Origin: Beverwykella pulmonaria
Taxonomy: Eukaryota; Ascomycota; Dothideomycetes; Pleosporales; Melanommataceae
Assembly (NCBI GenBank): GCA_001599595.1
Contig: BCHH01000001.1
Location: 2,513,837 to 2,577,836, forward strand
Direction: 5' to 3'
DNA: 64,000 bases
Position numbers and translations under genes: made by a program. The stretch's first letter is position 1. Each line of letters starts with the position of its first letter. The notes under the pieces are model-generated. The model did not search any database and was not told the DNA's origin. It saw nothing but the letters and a program-made list of their open reading frames with translations. Positions 41,457-54,087 of this stretch are shown here, one piece after another.

Positions 41457-44400
41457 CTAGGACTCCTCAAACATATCCGACACACCCGCAAGCCCCGGAC
41501 TCGTCCCTCTGACAATCTCGCTCGCCTGCGGATCCACACTCATGTACTGTTCTTGAAACTTGCTCTTCTTCGGTCTCGCGCGCTCAATCTTGCCCTGTTC
41601 ATGTATACTTACGCCTCTTACACTTGACAGCAAATCCAGCACAATAGCGCGCTGCTGCCGCTCATCACTGCGGTTCGAAGTCTTCAATTTCGTGAGGCGT
41701 CGGTCCACGCGGGAAACGTCGCCCATGCCGGGCAGAGAGAGCAGGATATTCCGGGGCATCTCATCGTCGAGATGGATAATGGCAGCGATGAGGGTCGCAA
41801 GTTCCTTTTGGCAGTCGACGAAGTACGGTTCGTGGAGGCTGGTGATTGCGTTCTTCAGAATATCGTTGCAGAAGAAGTCGCGAATCGGTGATTTCTCTTT
41901 GAAGCGGGTGATGAGCGTGCGGAGGACGCGGACGATAGTAACGACGGATCGCGTGTCGCGGACACGGATGATCGAGTTGCAAAACAGGAGGATGCGTTCG
42001 AGGACAGCGGTGTTGCTGAGGATAAAATCGCACATTGGTGGCTCATCTTTCCGCGACTGGTCGTCCTGGCGCGCGAATTCTATGAAAGGGTTAGCGGGGA
42101 TGACAACATCGTTCCACATCCATGGATGAATTTTGACTCTGTCCAACATCTGATCCAATTGATCATGAACTTAGATTCGCGTCTTTCCCCAACGTTCACA
42201 TCATTTCTTTTCACTGCACTGGGAATAGTACTGACCCTGTCTTGAGTCGAGCAGCACAGCAACGAGTGAGACTGATGAGTACGTGAGTTGACGCAATATA
42301 CTCTCGGTCTTCATCTCATCGGTTAAGTTGTCGTTCTCGCCTGATTCTATGATTTGGCGATTGATTTCATTCCATTCGGAAGATATCTTGCTATCCAATT
42401 CCCTAAAAAGACCTTCAATCATTGGGGGTAGAAACTGCGGCCTGAGTGGCGCGGGGCAGCCCTCGATTAGATGTGTAGAAACACTTAGAAGAACGGACAG
42501 GTGATGGGCGGACAAGGCATGTGCATTTCCGAACAATGCCTCGCTCAGAGGCCCTGGTAGATTAGTTATTCCATAAAAGAAGTCTCGAAAGCGCGTCAAT
42601 GAGTATAGAATGTAGTAAGAGCTCTCGCGAATCTGTCGCACTGTACCTCGGACAGTGGATGCGAAACCCTCGTATGTCGATTTCGAACCGCTCACACGGG
42701 CGAAGAAATCATCCCGACTCTCTGTGGAGATTCCGGCTTGCCAAAATCGATCAGTTAGTACCCTGCGGATGACCTGCTGCAGCTCCAGCGGCAGGTGAGA
42801 CCAGTTGCTCTCGATGTTGTTGAAGGCTTGCGCATGACTGGGATAGATTAGAAAAGGACAGAATCAAAATCATAGAACTGTCCATACCTGACAAGCTGGA
42901 GAATGTTTGGAAGAATCACGGGAATGGCTGCAGCCCACAGTACTGCAGCGGTTTCGTACGCAGCAGAGCCATCCCGCAATTTCTCAATGGAAGCAGCAAG
43001 TAAGGTTTTGGTAAGACGAAGGGGAAGTTGCTAGACGCGGTTAGCTAGAGAAATTATTGTGCTCGTTTGGGTCTACATTACCTGCGACCTATCGAGAATG
43101 GCAGCCTGCAGGGCCTGTCCGTCCGTGCCGAGCGGTTGTTCGGACCAGTCCTGGACACCTCTGAAGTTGTTTGCGGAAAGAAATTCAGGCAATCGGTCCA
43201 TGCCCAGAACGCCGCAGAATGATTGGAAAGTAGAGATAGAGTTCGTGAACTCCTCGTTCTGCCAGGCACTCTGTACCCGGTCAAGCATTTGCTTCATGCG
43301 GGTGGTTTGCGTTTCGCGATCAAGCACCGTAGAACGGTGACTAAAACGTGTTAAATGTACTCTTCGCATAGCGGTTAGAGGTGTGAATGGGTAAATTTAC
43401 ATTATGATAAAGAGGAAGGCCGAGAACGCCATTCGTTGTCTGTCGTCTGTCGATGGGTCGGCAATCATTTCGTTGATCTTGCGCTCCAATCCATCGTATA
43501 CATTCTAAACGTGTTAGCCTTACCATTATTTGTGCTGGTCCATAGAAATCCTACCGTGAAATCGTCAGGGAACTTCATCGCTAACTTCTGCATTTCCAAG
43601 CTACAGACACGCTCTAGGTCCTTCACAGCATCTGAATACTGCGGAAATGCAGTATTATCCGCCAACTTGACTGTGAGCATATGCTCCAGAAATGTGAGCG
43701 CAAAGGCGGGTCGATTGGGTAGGGCTTTGGTAGAGAATGTAGACATCAGCTGGATGACCTTCTTTGCAATCTCGGGGTCCTGTTTCTGATGAGCAGTAGG
43801 CTTGGAACGCTCTTAGATGAACGTACCTCAAATCTCGCCTGCAGCACCTGCCTACACCATTGCTCAAAAGAATCCTCCATTACGGTGCGTTTGCGTTCCT
43901 GGGTATTGTTAGCTATCAATGTCATATTACCGGCCATGTTACATACATCTTCCTGAGGGTCTGAACCTTGAACAGATAACCATTTAAGATATCCTTTCAA
44001 TGCGGCGTCGATGATCGTGACTTGAGCATCTACTTGTAGTACGGGCGCAGATTGTTTTGAGAAGGTTTCAGCTATATATGATTAGTATACAACTTCACAA
44101 GATGATGTCGCGGATAGCATACGCTGAAAGGGTGGCTGGTCATTGTACAGTTTCTGGAACATGTCCGTTGCCTGTCCAAGTATGTGCTCCATAGCTTCCA
44201 CGGGTGTCCTCCGGACGAGGACCTCAATAACGTCAGCGCAGAATCGTCGATAATTTCCGAGAAACGCGTGCCTCTCCGGAACGGTGTCGATGTCCTCATT
44301 CAGAAACAGAAGTGTGACATCTTGTGAGTCCTCTGGAAACGACTCGTACCGTATCAGGCGTGCACAGCAGACCTCTAAGAGGCCACCAATCATCGAAGTC

Positions 44401-45748
44401 ACAACACTGGAATCGCGAACAATTCGGGATCGCAGAAGCTTGCTCCAACAGTGCAGAACGGGGATAGAAACGACGAGACTAGGGTTGCGCAGGATGTCGA
44501 AGAGCAGGCCAAAGACACCTGGAAGATCGCTTCCTTCCGGGATGCTCTGCGGCTTTTGCTCGATGAACAGCCCAAGGCTATTGGCCAGCTGGTTTTCATT
44601 AGTAAATAGGAAGGGGGACAATATGCAAAGTGGAGTACCTCTGATAGCTTTCTACACAGAGTGTACTTTTGCTCATTAAGATCATGTATATTCATATCTG
44701 ATAAGGTCCAGCCATAGACTTCGCGCAGTAGGGAAACGCTGCCTGGGGTGAACATGGGGCACACCAACTCCACAAACTCGTCATCGTGGAGGTGATGTCG
44801 ACTGTAGATGGCCTGTAACACTTCAACGGAAGCCTGCAACGGTAGCGTTAGAAACGGAGCTTTTCTGAGAAACACGCATTGCGCGCCTACCAATTGTATT
44901 TCCACCACCGGCACAGACAGAGCCTTGCAGACGTGCTCAATGGCCTGGACTGCCACAATGGCTTTCGGCATGACCCATGTCATGGATGCTCGGAGGGCAC
45001 CCATGGTTTTTACAGCGCAAAGCCGCACGCTCTCCTGGTTTTGGTAGTCTTGTGACAGACACCAGGTCAGGTTGTCGCACAGCCTCTTCAGCCAGCCCTC
45101 GTCCCCGAATCGAACGTGGAGATTCTTGTCGCGCGTAGGGAGGTGTTCGGCCATGACAGCCACCGGCGTAAAAATCTCGACGCACACTCGTCCCAGGTCG
45201 CTGCCTCGGAGGCCCGCCGTCGCATCCTCGCGGTTGAAAACTTCCTCGGACAGCGTTTCCAGCACGTACAGCACCACGGCCTGGTGGTGGAGGGAGTTTT
45301 GCCAGAGCTGCACCAGCTGCTCGTCCATGTTCATCCACTCGGCGCCCCACGAGCGCTTTGCGATCTCGGTCCACAGCTGCGCGATTTTGTTCCGCAGGTA
45401 TATGGGGTCCTCCTCCGCGGTGTTCTGCGCAAGCTCCACCACGTAGTTGCGCAGCGCCTCGCCCTGGTCCACGGTGAAGTCCTCCCAGTTGTACTTAATC
45501 GAGTATTCGAGCATGGTGAGCCCATAGTGGCGGAGCTGCGCAGGCTGCGACTTATCGAGGGCCAGCGTGTGGCCATTGGAGGGGGCTTCGGGGTGCCGTT
45601 TGGCCTGCTCGAGGTATTCGGTGGCCTGGCGGCGGGTGTCGTTGCTCGACGAGGGCTCGTATATCGCGCCCAGCGCAGCAAGTACCTGTGAGAGATCGTT
45701 GGGAGCGTGGGGTGCGTCGCCGTTTTGCGGGGTTGCGGCAGCCTCCAT
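41457..45748 (-). CDS. MSN5: karyopherin exportin-5 homolog (MSN5)
   Basis: Importin-beta-type export receptor; yeast Msn5 exports phosphorylated regulators, animal exportin-5 exports pre-miRNA and other small RNAs. Ten exons (45748-44639, 44588-44123, 44071-43947, 43898-43827, 43785-43555, 43504-43401, 43340-43082, 43030-42888, 42837-42236, 42079-41457) give 1244 aa with frame kept. The N-terminal importin repeat carries RRQATEYLEQAKRHPEAPSN, RHYGLTMLEYSIKYNWEDF and YLRNKIAQLWTEIAKRSW, the exportin-5 signature rather than CRM1. The rest is HEAT-repeat helices, and the C-terminus ends GLAGVSDMFEES. Introns are 41-60 nt except the last (156 nt), which could hide a small exon. Confidence 0.92.
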
Positions 45749-46337
45749 AGTGGAGGCGGCTCTGTGGCTCCCTGTAATAGAACCCGGTGGCGGGGACTTT
45801 TATGCAGATGGTGGGGGGGTGTCGGGGATGTGGGTGGAAGTCGGAGGCTTGCTTTGGGTGCGGGCGTTTGGTGGTGGTTAGTGTTCAAGCTGGCTAAAGC
45901 GCTGGCGTGTAAATTATAAGTCGGAGAAGGACGGACTTAACATGTCGGTCAGGCGAGATATGATACGAATAAATTTGCAGTGAATATCGCGTTTGGAGTG
46001 GAGTCATCATTTCTTTTGCAGCGAGGGGCCGCAACGCGTCTCGCAGGCAGCCATCAGGCGTGCAGAAGACGCCGGTGTTTGGCGCTTGGCGAATTCTACG
46101 CGCAGTCACGTTGCAAAAGGAACGTGTTTACGAATGTACATGAGACTTTCTAACAAGGCCCCTCCAAATCGATTCCGTCGACATGTTCAGTAGAAGTACA
46201 ATCCCCAAAATGACCGACCAATTATATGTGCGCCGAATTATGCTGACTGTCGAATGCGCATCACACCACAAACAGCTGACGGCTTGCACAGCTGCCGCAA
46301 CCACCCAACGCCCGTTAAATACTGCTCGCTTTCTGCA
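45749..46337. other. promoter region of the exportin gene
   Basis: About 590 bp between two minus-strand genes, holding the exportin promoter and the 3' end of the sterylglucosidase gene. No other feature is seen. Confidence 0.4.
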
Positions 46338-48711
46338 TCACATGACTGCACACGCCTGTTTCTGGCACTGCTGCAAGTATCCCTCGTCCTCTTCAGTCCC
46401 TAATGCGCCGCCTTGCTTTCTGATCACGCCCTTGACGGTCAGATTCTGGTCCCCCTCAGCGTGCCACCAGCGCAGTATTTGCTGCGAAGCGCCGCTCGCA
46501 TCTTCTGTGCTAATGGTCCACTTGCCACCGCTTACCTCGACCGTAGTGTCTCCTGTCGGGAAATGGAACTCAGGGAGAAATATCGTTGTGGGAAGCCCTT
46601 CAGGAGTCGGCGTAGGCGCCAACACGGCGAGTTTGAAAGTGCAACTCCGCAAGTCGAATCCATACGATGTTACGTTCCCGTGCGTGGCCACGGGCGTGGG
46701 TCGCACAAATGCTTCTGCGGCCCGCAGACCTCGGACGTCACCTCCTGCGGACTTGGCGCTCATCTGGTCCTTGGAGAGTGTCTTTTGTAGATTGGTAGGA
46801 GACACGTTGAGGGTCTCGGACGACTGTGCCTGAGAAAAGGAAGGGGAGGTTGTGTCGAGTGATGCACGGGATTCGGCGGGTGAAAACGCGCCAGTGGGCA
46901 AGGGCTTGTCGTCTACTGAATAGATGGAGAGATCTTCACCGTTCCATTGATCGCCCCAGTAGTGATTATTCTGTTGAACGTGAGTATGCTAAATCAGAAT
47001 CGAGGTGGAGCGCGTACCGTTACCACATAAGTCCATAGGGTAAAGCCATTTGCCTTGCTCTCCTCGAGCGCAAAGTGATTGGCATCCAAGGCGGCTATCT
47101 GGCTACTATAGTCTCCGGTGGTGTATGCGTATTTATTGTCCATGTCATAGGGAATGCCGATCTCCGTGAACACGCAGGGATGGACGCCCATGTAGTCTGC
47201 GCCTTCTTCCCGTATCGCAGTGAGCTGGTGCGCGAAGCAGTTCCTGATGGCTGTCTCTCCGATCTTGATGGCAAAGGCCGGGGTAAGGTACTTGCCCCGG
47301 AGGACACCAAATACGTCAATGTTCCACACACGGTTCCATTTCTTGGTCAGCAGTGTGATGCCGTCGTAGAAGTGCGGCGCGAAGATCATGTTTGGATCAT
47401 CATCTTCCGTCCCCTTGATCTTCGGCGGGATCTCCAGGACAGGAGGCTGGAAGAACATCAACGAATCCGGAAATACCGACTTGACCATGGCTTTGTACCT
47501 CCGGTAGTGGGCCATGTAGTAGTGGTTTGTGAAGTACTCATAGTCGATGGTTGCGCCGTTCTTGGGGTCTATGCCAAAATAGTCCTTCTTGAGCATGGTG
47601 TCGGTCGAGGGGTCCCAGATTCCATGCTGCGCCCAAAGGCACTCGCCAAGTCGCCACCCTGGATCGCGTTTCCAGCCATAGTGCGAATCGTCGTACGCTG
47701 GAGACAGCCATGCACTCTTGCCTTCAGGATCAATCAGGGCTGTGCCCGACTTGTACGGCCCCATGCCGCCGAAATCCCAAGTATCGATCTCGCAAGCTCT
47801 GCCCGATCCGGTTAGGATGGCCTGCCAAGCCGTGGGAGAGGTGCCCTTTTGCAGCTTCTGTTCTTTCGGAATGGCGGTAAGATCCTGGAAACTGATCAGG
47901 CCCCGGTTGGGCTCGTTCAAGCTCTCCCATCCCACAATTGGATCGTACTCGAGATCGCCGGCTTCGTGGATGCGCTTGGCCAAGTGCTCGCATGCGCCAA
48001 GGTAATGGTCCTGCAGGTAGTCCTGGATGTTCTTCCCGTCCAATATGGCCTTGGGGGCAAAGTCGCGGCCGCCGAAGAAGAGCGTGAACATGACCTGGCA
48101 CGCCAGCCTGGTGTAGTTGGTGGCCCAGATCATCTTGGGGAACTTGTCGGGCTCGGGGTACACGTTGTGCACGAGCGCGGCTTCGGTGACATCAAAGGAC
48201 TCGGGGTCGAGCCCGCAGGCGTACAGCGTCCAGAGGGGCGCGCCAGAGCCCCCGCTGAATCTCGACCACTGGCAGACCGGTCAGAGGAGAACATGATGCA
48301 TGGATTCGATGGAGATGGCCTACGTACAACATCTTGGTGGGGGTCCATGAAGATATAGAAACCAAAGCCCTTGGCCACGCGCAGAATCGATATCGTGTGC
48401 TGGATCCACTCCTCGTCGTACCGGCCCGGCCCAGCGTGCTCAATGGCTTCCCACGTGAAGACATAGCGGATTGTGTTGTAGCCCCATCCCCGCAGCCTCG
48501 CGAAGTGCGAGGCCGCATCGTTGACGGAGAAAGGACGGTTCACAAACGAGACGTTGTCGCCATCGAAGAAGTTGTCGGCGACGTGCGAGGGCTGGTCGGG
48601 TTTCGCGGGGAACTTTGCGTCGGCGGCGCAGTTGATGCCGTGGAGAGTGACTTCGCGGTTGTGACGGTCGCGGAATATCCGCCCATCTATCCGCAGGCGA
48701 AGGGGCGCCAT
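46338..48711 (-). CDS. glycoside hydrolase family 5 sterylglucosidase / glucocerebrosidase-like
   Basis: GH5 subfamily-12-type enzyme; fungal members hydrolyse ergosteryl beta-glucoside or glucosylceramide inside the cell. Three exons (48711-48328, 48268-47024, 46970-46338) give 753 aa. The start MAPLRLRIDGRIFRD has no signal peptide, in line with an intracellular enzyme. The fold begins NREVTLHGINCAADAKFP, followed by RGWGYNTIRYVFTWEAIEH and MDPHQDVWSRFSGG. The acid/base is E247 in SLNEPNRG and the nucleophile E497 in FTEIGIPYDMD. The C-terminal third is a beta-rich domain with GFDLRSCTFKLAVLAP. It is divergent from the ER DnaJ gene, with a CACGTG palindrome between them. Confidence 0.9.
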
Positions 48712-48934
48712 GTGTGTTTAAGCCAGACTAAGGACCTCGGGAGTGTGCACGAGGAGGAGCAGAGGAGAGGGGAGAGGGGAGTCAGAGGACGGAGGCAAAT
48801 GGAGGAGCGTAGGGCACGTCTTTAGTATTTCCCAGATGGGACCTGTTTGCGGCATGTCATCACTCGCGCTGCGGTCCGGGGGCCAGCTGCATGACGCGGG
48901 TCTAACGAGCTCGGTCAGGGCGCGCACAAGCCAC

Positions 48935-48944
48935 GTCACGTGAC
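48935..48944. promoter_or_regulatory. GTCACGTGAC palindrome (E-box/Cbf1-type site)
   Basis: A perfect 10-bp palindrome with the core TCACGTG, the consensus of Cbf1-type bHLH factors. A CCAAT box follows at 48955-48959. Both lie in the 431-bp region between the sterylglucosidase and ER DnaJ genes. That they act on both genes is inferred. Confidence 0.5.
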
Positions 48945-49142
48945 CGCGCAGCAACCAATGCGAAGGCGGGCGCATAGTTGAGGACAAGTATCGCCTTCAT
49001 CACGATATTGCGCCCGTTCTTCGCCCATAAAACCGCCCTCTGTCCACCCCATGCCTGCCCCTTAGGACACCTTCCCCTCCTCCACACTCTCTGACCCATT
49101 CGACCAGCAACGCTCTTTTACAACCACAACGTCTTTGCCGCC

Positions 49143-50759
49143 ATGATTCTGCGACTCTCTTCCCTGGCCCTCGGCCTCCTCTCGGCCTCTCCTCTGGCCA
49201 CCGCCCTCTCTGCCTCTGACATTCCCGCCGATACGCCCGTATCGCAATTGATCAAGGATGCGGGCGTCAAGCTTGCCACCGGGAACGCGCAGGAGGCCCT
49301 TACCTACTTCGACATTGCCATCTCCCGCGACCCGCGCAACTACCTCACATTCTTCAAGCGCGGCGCAGCCTACCTCTCGCTCGGAAAGACTGTGCAGGCG
49401 CAGCATGACTTCGACAAAGTCTTGGAACTAAAGCCCGGCTTCGAGGGAGCCTTGGTGCAAAGAGCCAAGATACGGAGCAGAAAGGCCGACTGGGCTGCGG
49501 CGCGGAAAGACTACGAAGCCGCGGGTAAGGTGGACGAGATTGCCCAGCTCGAGGAGGCCCAGGGCGCCGCCGTTTTGGCGGCCGAGGCCGCCGCGAAGGG
49601 CGACTGGGAGTCTTGCGTCCACCAGGCCGGCGTGGCCATCATGGTCGCAGGTGCCGCCTACGACATCCGCAAAACACGGGCCCAGTGCCGCTTTGAGAAG
49701 GGAGAAGTGGTCGAGGGCATCAGCGACTTGCAGCATCTGCTGCAAATCAACGCAAACGACATGGGTCCCCATCTGCAGAGCTCCGCCATGGCTTTCTACT
49801 CGCTGGGTGAAACCGACAAAGGCATCAAGTACGTCGCCCAGTGCCTCCAATCCGATCCGGACTCGAAGATATGCATGAAGCTCCGGCGGCGGGAAAAGAA
49901 CCTGGAGAAGGAGCTGAAGAAGGTCCGCCAATTTTTCGAGAAGCGACAGTTCGCTAGTGCAGCGAAACTCCTGGTTCCCCGTGGCGAGGACCCTGGACTC
50001 ATGAAGGAAGTCAAAGATGATTTCAAAGACTACACAGAGCAGGGCTACATTCACAAGAATTCGCCCGAGGGACTGTACACCAACCTCGTGGAGATGACTT
50101 GCGAGGCATACATGGAAGTAAGTAGACTACGGCCTGCTATCCTTATCATCAGTACATTAACCTTGCATTAGATGAACAACGTTAAGAAAGCCACCCCATA
50201 TTGCACAGAAGCACTTGAACTGAACCCAACATCTCTCCACGGCCTACTTAATCAAGCCCAACGTCAACTTGACGCGGACGACTTCGAAGCGGCCATCCGA
50301 ACACTAGACAATGCAAAAGAGCATCACCCGCAGCACAACAAGATCCAAGAACTCCTCCAAAAAGCACACACGCTGCTCAAACGGTCCAAGCAGAACGATT
50401 ACTACAAGGTCCTAGGAGTGTCCCGTGACGCCGATGATCGCGAGATCAAGAAGGCCTACCGCAAGCTCACCAAAATCTACCACCCTGACAAAGCCTCTTC
50501 GAGTGGCATCACCCCAGAAGAAGCGCAGAAGAAGATGGCCGCCATCAACGATGCCTACGAGATCCTTTCCGACCCCGATCTGAAAGCCCGTTTCGACGCG
50601 GGCGACGACCCAAACAACCCAGAGCAACCAGGCAACCCCTTCCACGGATCTCCGTTCGGCCAAGGACCCGGCGGCCAACAGTTCTTCTTCAGACAGGGCG
50701 GCCAGCAGTTCAAATTCCAACAGGGAGGCGGCGGTGGCGGGTTTCCCTTCGGGTTTTAG
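49143..50759 (+). CDS. ER-lumenal TPR-DnaJ co-chaperone (P58IPK/DNAJC3 type)
   Basis: Hsp40 co-chaperone for BiP in the ER. Two exons (49143-50117, 50172-50759) give 520 aa. The signal peptide is MILRLSSLALGLLSASPLAT. TPR repeats follow, e.g. GVKLATGNAQEALTYFDIA and FFKRGAAYLSLGKTVQAQ. The J domain starts near residue 401 (DYYKVLGVSRDADDREIKKA) with HPD at 429-431. The tail is rich in Gly, Gln and Phe and lacks a KDEL/HDEL-type retention signal, so localisation depends on the family assignment. The single intron is 54 nt GT-AG. Confidence 0.92.
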
Positions 50760-51148
50760 TTGGGCCCATTTTGGTTGTAATAAGGCCCCGACGATGGAAG
50801 ACGGGTCATGGAGTAACAGGGTGGGCATTAGGACTGGAGTCATGCATAGAGGCATTTTTGGGCGTTCTGTGTTTTGTATGATATCACAATTGCATGCTTC
50901 TTTGTAACTCCCACAAAGTAATTCAATACTTCACCACATATTTTGGATACTTCAACCTCACCTTCTGCGGGGGGTTGGGTTAAGGACACCGTGGAACACC
51001 GTAAAAGTCGTTCTTCATCCACGGCATCATAATCTCGGCTCGCATAGTCGATTGCTTTATATTGCGGCGCAGTCGTACCGCGACGTGGGGTTGGTCGGAG
51101 ACTTGGGAGTGCTATGGTTTCTATCTCAACACTGGGACTCTCTAAAAT
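50760..51148. other. spacer between the DnaJ and P450 genes
   Basis: 389 bp between two plus-strand genes; it holds the DnaJ 3' end and presumably the P450 promoter. Nothing else is seen. Confidence 0.4.
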
Positions 51149-52783
51149 ATGAGCTTTCTCTCCGTCGCCGGCACCCTTTCCATTCTATTATTCATTCGCA
51201 TTCTTCTTCCCTATATACAACGTCGACACTCCCTTGTCGCGGGAGCAAGCACCCAGAACTGTGCCACACCGCCCTCCCTCCCCTCCTACGACCCACTTTT
51301 TGGCCTCGACACCGTTCTCGACAATCTCCGGGCATTGAAGGAGAAAACGCGCATCGCACAGATTTTCTCCCAGCACCACAAGCATGGCAAAACATTCCAA
51401 TCTCATCCCTTTGGCCGGCGCGTTGTCTCTACTGTCGACGCCCGCAACATCCAAGTCGTGCACTCTACCTCGCACGAGAAGTTCGGCGTAGGACTTATTA
51501 GAGAGAGGGCTCAGGGGCCCATGACGGGGAAGGGGATCATTACATCTGATGGGAAGGTGTGGGTGCATGGAAGAGATATGGTAAGGCCGACGTTCACAAG
51601 GAGCCAGATTGCGGATCAGGCAGTTTTTGAGGAGTTTATACAGCGGTTCTTCAGGTTGTTGAATGGGGAAGAAGGGAACACGGTGGATTTGCAGCCGCTG
51701 TTTGATAAATTGGTGAGTGTGAATCGGCCTTGGAATGGGCATCTGCGACTGAACGAGCTGGGATGCACCATGCTGATTCTTGAAGGTAGATTCTCGACGC
51801 CTCGTCGAAGTTCATCTTCGGCTCATCGTTCGACTCCCTATCATCAAATTGTCCGATCGACTCTCAGTCCTTCCTTGACAGCTTCAGCTACGCACAGCAA
51901 GGCGTAGGCCTACGCGTTCTCATGGGGAAGATGAGTTTCCTGATCCGAGATCGTCGGTTCTGGAACTCTTGTTCACTGATCAGAGAGTTCACGCGGAGGC
52001 ATGTTGACCGGGCCTTGGCGGATCGCGCTTCCAAAGATGCGATCGAGGGCGGGAAAGAGAAGTATATCCTAGTCCACGAAATGGCGAAGCAGAGTCAGGA
52101 CAGAGAAGAACTCACCAATCAGCTCCTAAACGTGTTTTTTGCGGGACGGGACACACCGGCCGTAGCGCTGTCCAACACATTCTTCTGCATTGCCCGACAT
52201 CCTGAAGTGTGGGCGAAGATACGGACGGAGGTCGAGGGACTGACAATCGAGGACCTGACTTTCGAGCGGCTGAAGAGTCTAAGATATATCCAGCATGCCA
52301 TCAATGAAGGTAAATTCCTGGCCTTCCTACAATGTGAGAAAAGAAATTGACACGACCAAAGCACTGCGTCTATACCCCCCAGTCCCCAACATGTCTCGCG
52401 CGTGCCTCACTCCAACTACCCTCCCCTTCGGCGGCGGTCCCCACGGCACCTCACCCATCTCCCTTCACGTCGGCGACACAATCTCCATGTCCTTCTACAC
52501 GCTGCACCGCAACCCCACCGTCTACTCCCCTGACCCTGAATCCTTCCGACCAGAACGCTGGCGCGACATCCGGCCCAACTGGGACTATTTACCGTTTGGG
52601 GGCGGCGCGAGACACTGTCCTGCACAGCAGTTGGCGCTGTTTTGGGTGGGTTATACGGTTGTGAGATTCGCGATGGTATTCAAAGAGGTTAGGAATAGAG
52701 ATGATGAGGAAGCGTTTGTGGAGAAGTTGAAGTTAAATATGGAGAGTGGGAATGGGGTGAAAGTAGAGTTGGTGAGAGCTTAA
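51149..52783 (+). CDS. cytochrome P450, CYP52/CYP539-like
   Basis: Haem monooxygenase of the CYP52 clan, whose members oxidise alkanes and fatty acids at the omega end; the substrate here is unproven. Three exons (51149-51712, 51790-52309, 52362-52783) give 501 aa. The N-terminal ER anchor is FLSVAGTLSILLFIRILLPY. The I helix has FFAGRDTPA; the K-helix ExxR is EALR in NEALRLYPPVP, restored by the last splice; the haem loop is FGGGARHCPA with Cys447. Ala replaces the usual Gly after the Cys-Pro, which also occurs in CYP539-type sequences. Exon 2 contains LDASSKFIFGSS, typical of the clan. No other metabolic genes flank it. Confidence 0.88.
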
Positions 52784-53723
52784 TGTGATGGAGGTTGTAA
52801 TATATATGCACGCTCCCGCATGTAGGGATAGTATTAGGAATAAGAAACAAGTATACGCAAAGGTGAACTAAATTAACTGTAAGCAATATGCTACTGCGTG
52901 CTTGCTCATCTGATGTACTGTACAGCTAGCTCTGCTTATCGCACCTCACCTCAGACACATACACAATACGATTATCCACAACCTAACCCTGTCCTTACAT
53001 TAACTATGACCTACCTTATTGTATCTGCCCATAGTCGTTCCAAAGAAGCCTCTATTGTTCTCTCCCTAAGTAAAGACATATAATGCTTCTTGAAAAGCAA
53101 ATGTAAGAAGGCAAGAAATCTTAGTTCTGTGTAGGTTCTGATTGCTTTAATATTTGGAAAGCCCTCAGAATTCTAACCGCGCAGGTAGCTCGGGGCCATG
53201 CCAAGAATCTACCTTCACTTGCATTAACATACCAGATCCAGTGATATATTTTCTCAGCAGCATGTTACGTTAAAAGCTTATCAAGTAAGTGTAGTGACCG
53301 TCACTGTCTCATATATACCCCTAAATGAGTACATAAGCAGAAACCCCATGCCGAAACTAGAACTAATCGATCTGAAGGAAGCAAACCGACCATTTTCTTA
53401 TAATATACGAGAAACAAAGATCAAAACTGCTTTTACACCTGGTATTAAAGGTATTTGGTCGGCGTGAAGCGCTGCGGTGTAGGAATGTTAGCATGCAGAC
53501 TTTAAAAGCAAAACTATTTTGTTGCACTTACATTTGCCATGATCTCCATTGTTTATTATTACACGTCTCGTCTTCCTTCATACTCTATACTTGTATCCCT
53601 CGCTCCCTTACTTTCGCCTCTCTATAATATTTAGCACTGTCGAATCCAAAGCCAATTTCCGAGCAAAATCAAACTCAGCCCCTGTTATATTAGTCATCCA
53701 ATTTTCGTACTCGCATAAGACAT
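52784..53723. other. AT-rich intergenic region, no gene seen
   Basis: Gene-poor DNA downstream of the P450, running into a dispersed repeat. No coding region is supported. Confidence 0.35.
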
Positions 53724-54087
53724 TGTCGCGAGAAGCTATCGGCAGTTATACGATCAGGGCTTAATTAGTTATCGGAGACTACAGATATAGCTCAAGTGCG
53801 ATATAGTTGTTATACAAGACGTTGCGTAAGGAGCTCTACCAGAGGTCCTACGCATTCAATAAGTACTTGGGTATGGTTCATGCGTAGACCAAGCCCAATT
53901 ATGGTACGGTTGCACAATTCAAGGTTAGGTCAGTTAGTTGCCGAGCTCGTCATTCGGAGGGTGTCGTAGAATACGATACCCTCAACAGTGTCACTCCGTG
54001 ACACAAGGTCAAGTTGGCTAATCGTCAAGTTCGTCGTTCGGAGCTTATTGTAGAATACAGTACCCTTGACAGTGTCACTCCGTGACA
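53724..54087 (+). repeat. dispersed repeat copy A, RIP-like decay
   Basis: Similar over roughly 270 bp to 58464-58740. Shared runs include TACAAGACGTTGCGTAAGGA, CAGAGGTCCT and AGTTGCCGAGCTCGTC. The left end reads TGTCGCGAG and the right end CTCCGTGACA, so the ends are inverted (TGTCRCG/CGTGACA), like a TG...CA element. Differences from copy B are largely C-to-T and G-to-A (CCGAGCCCGG versus CCAAGCCCAA). Its 3' third holds two related units of about 65 bp, each ending in the hairpin GTGTCAC-TCC-GTGACA. Confidence 0.7.

Noticed and set aside
45116..45691. 191-codon plus-strand frame
   Set aside because: Antisense of the exportin N-terminal exon, which has clear homology.
47075..47815. 246-codon plus-strand frame
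   Set aside because: Antisense of the GH5 gene; it arises from GC-rich codon bias.
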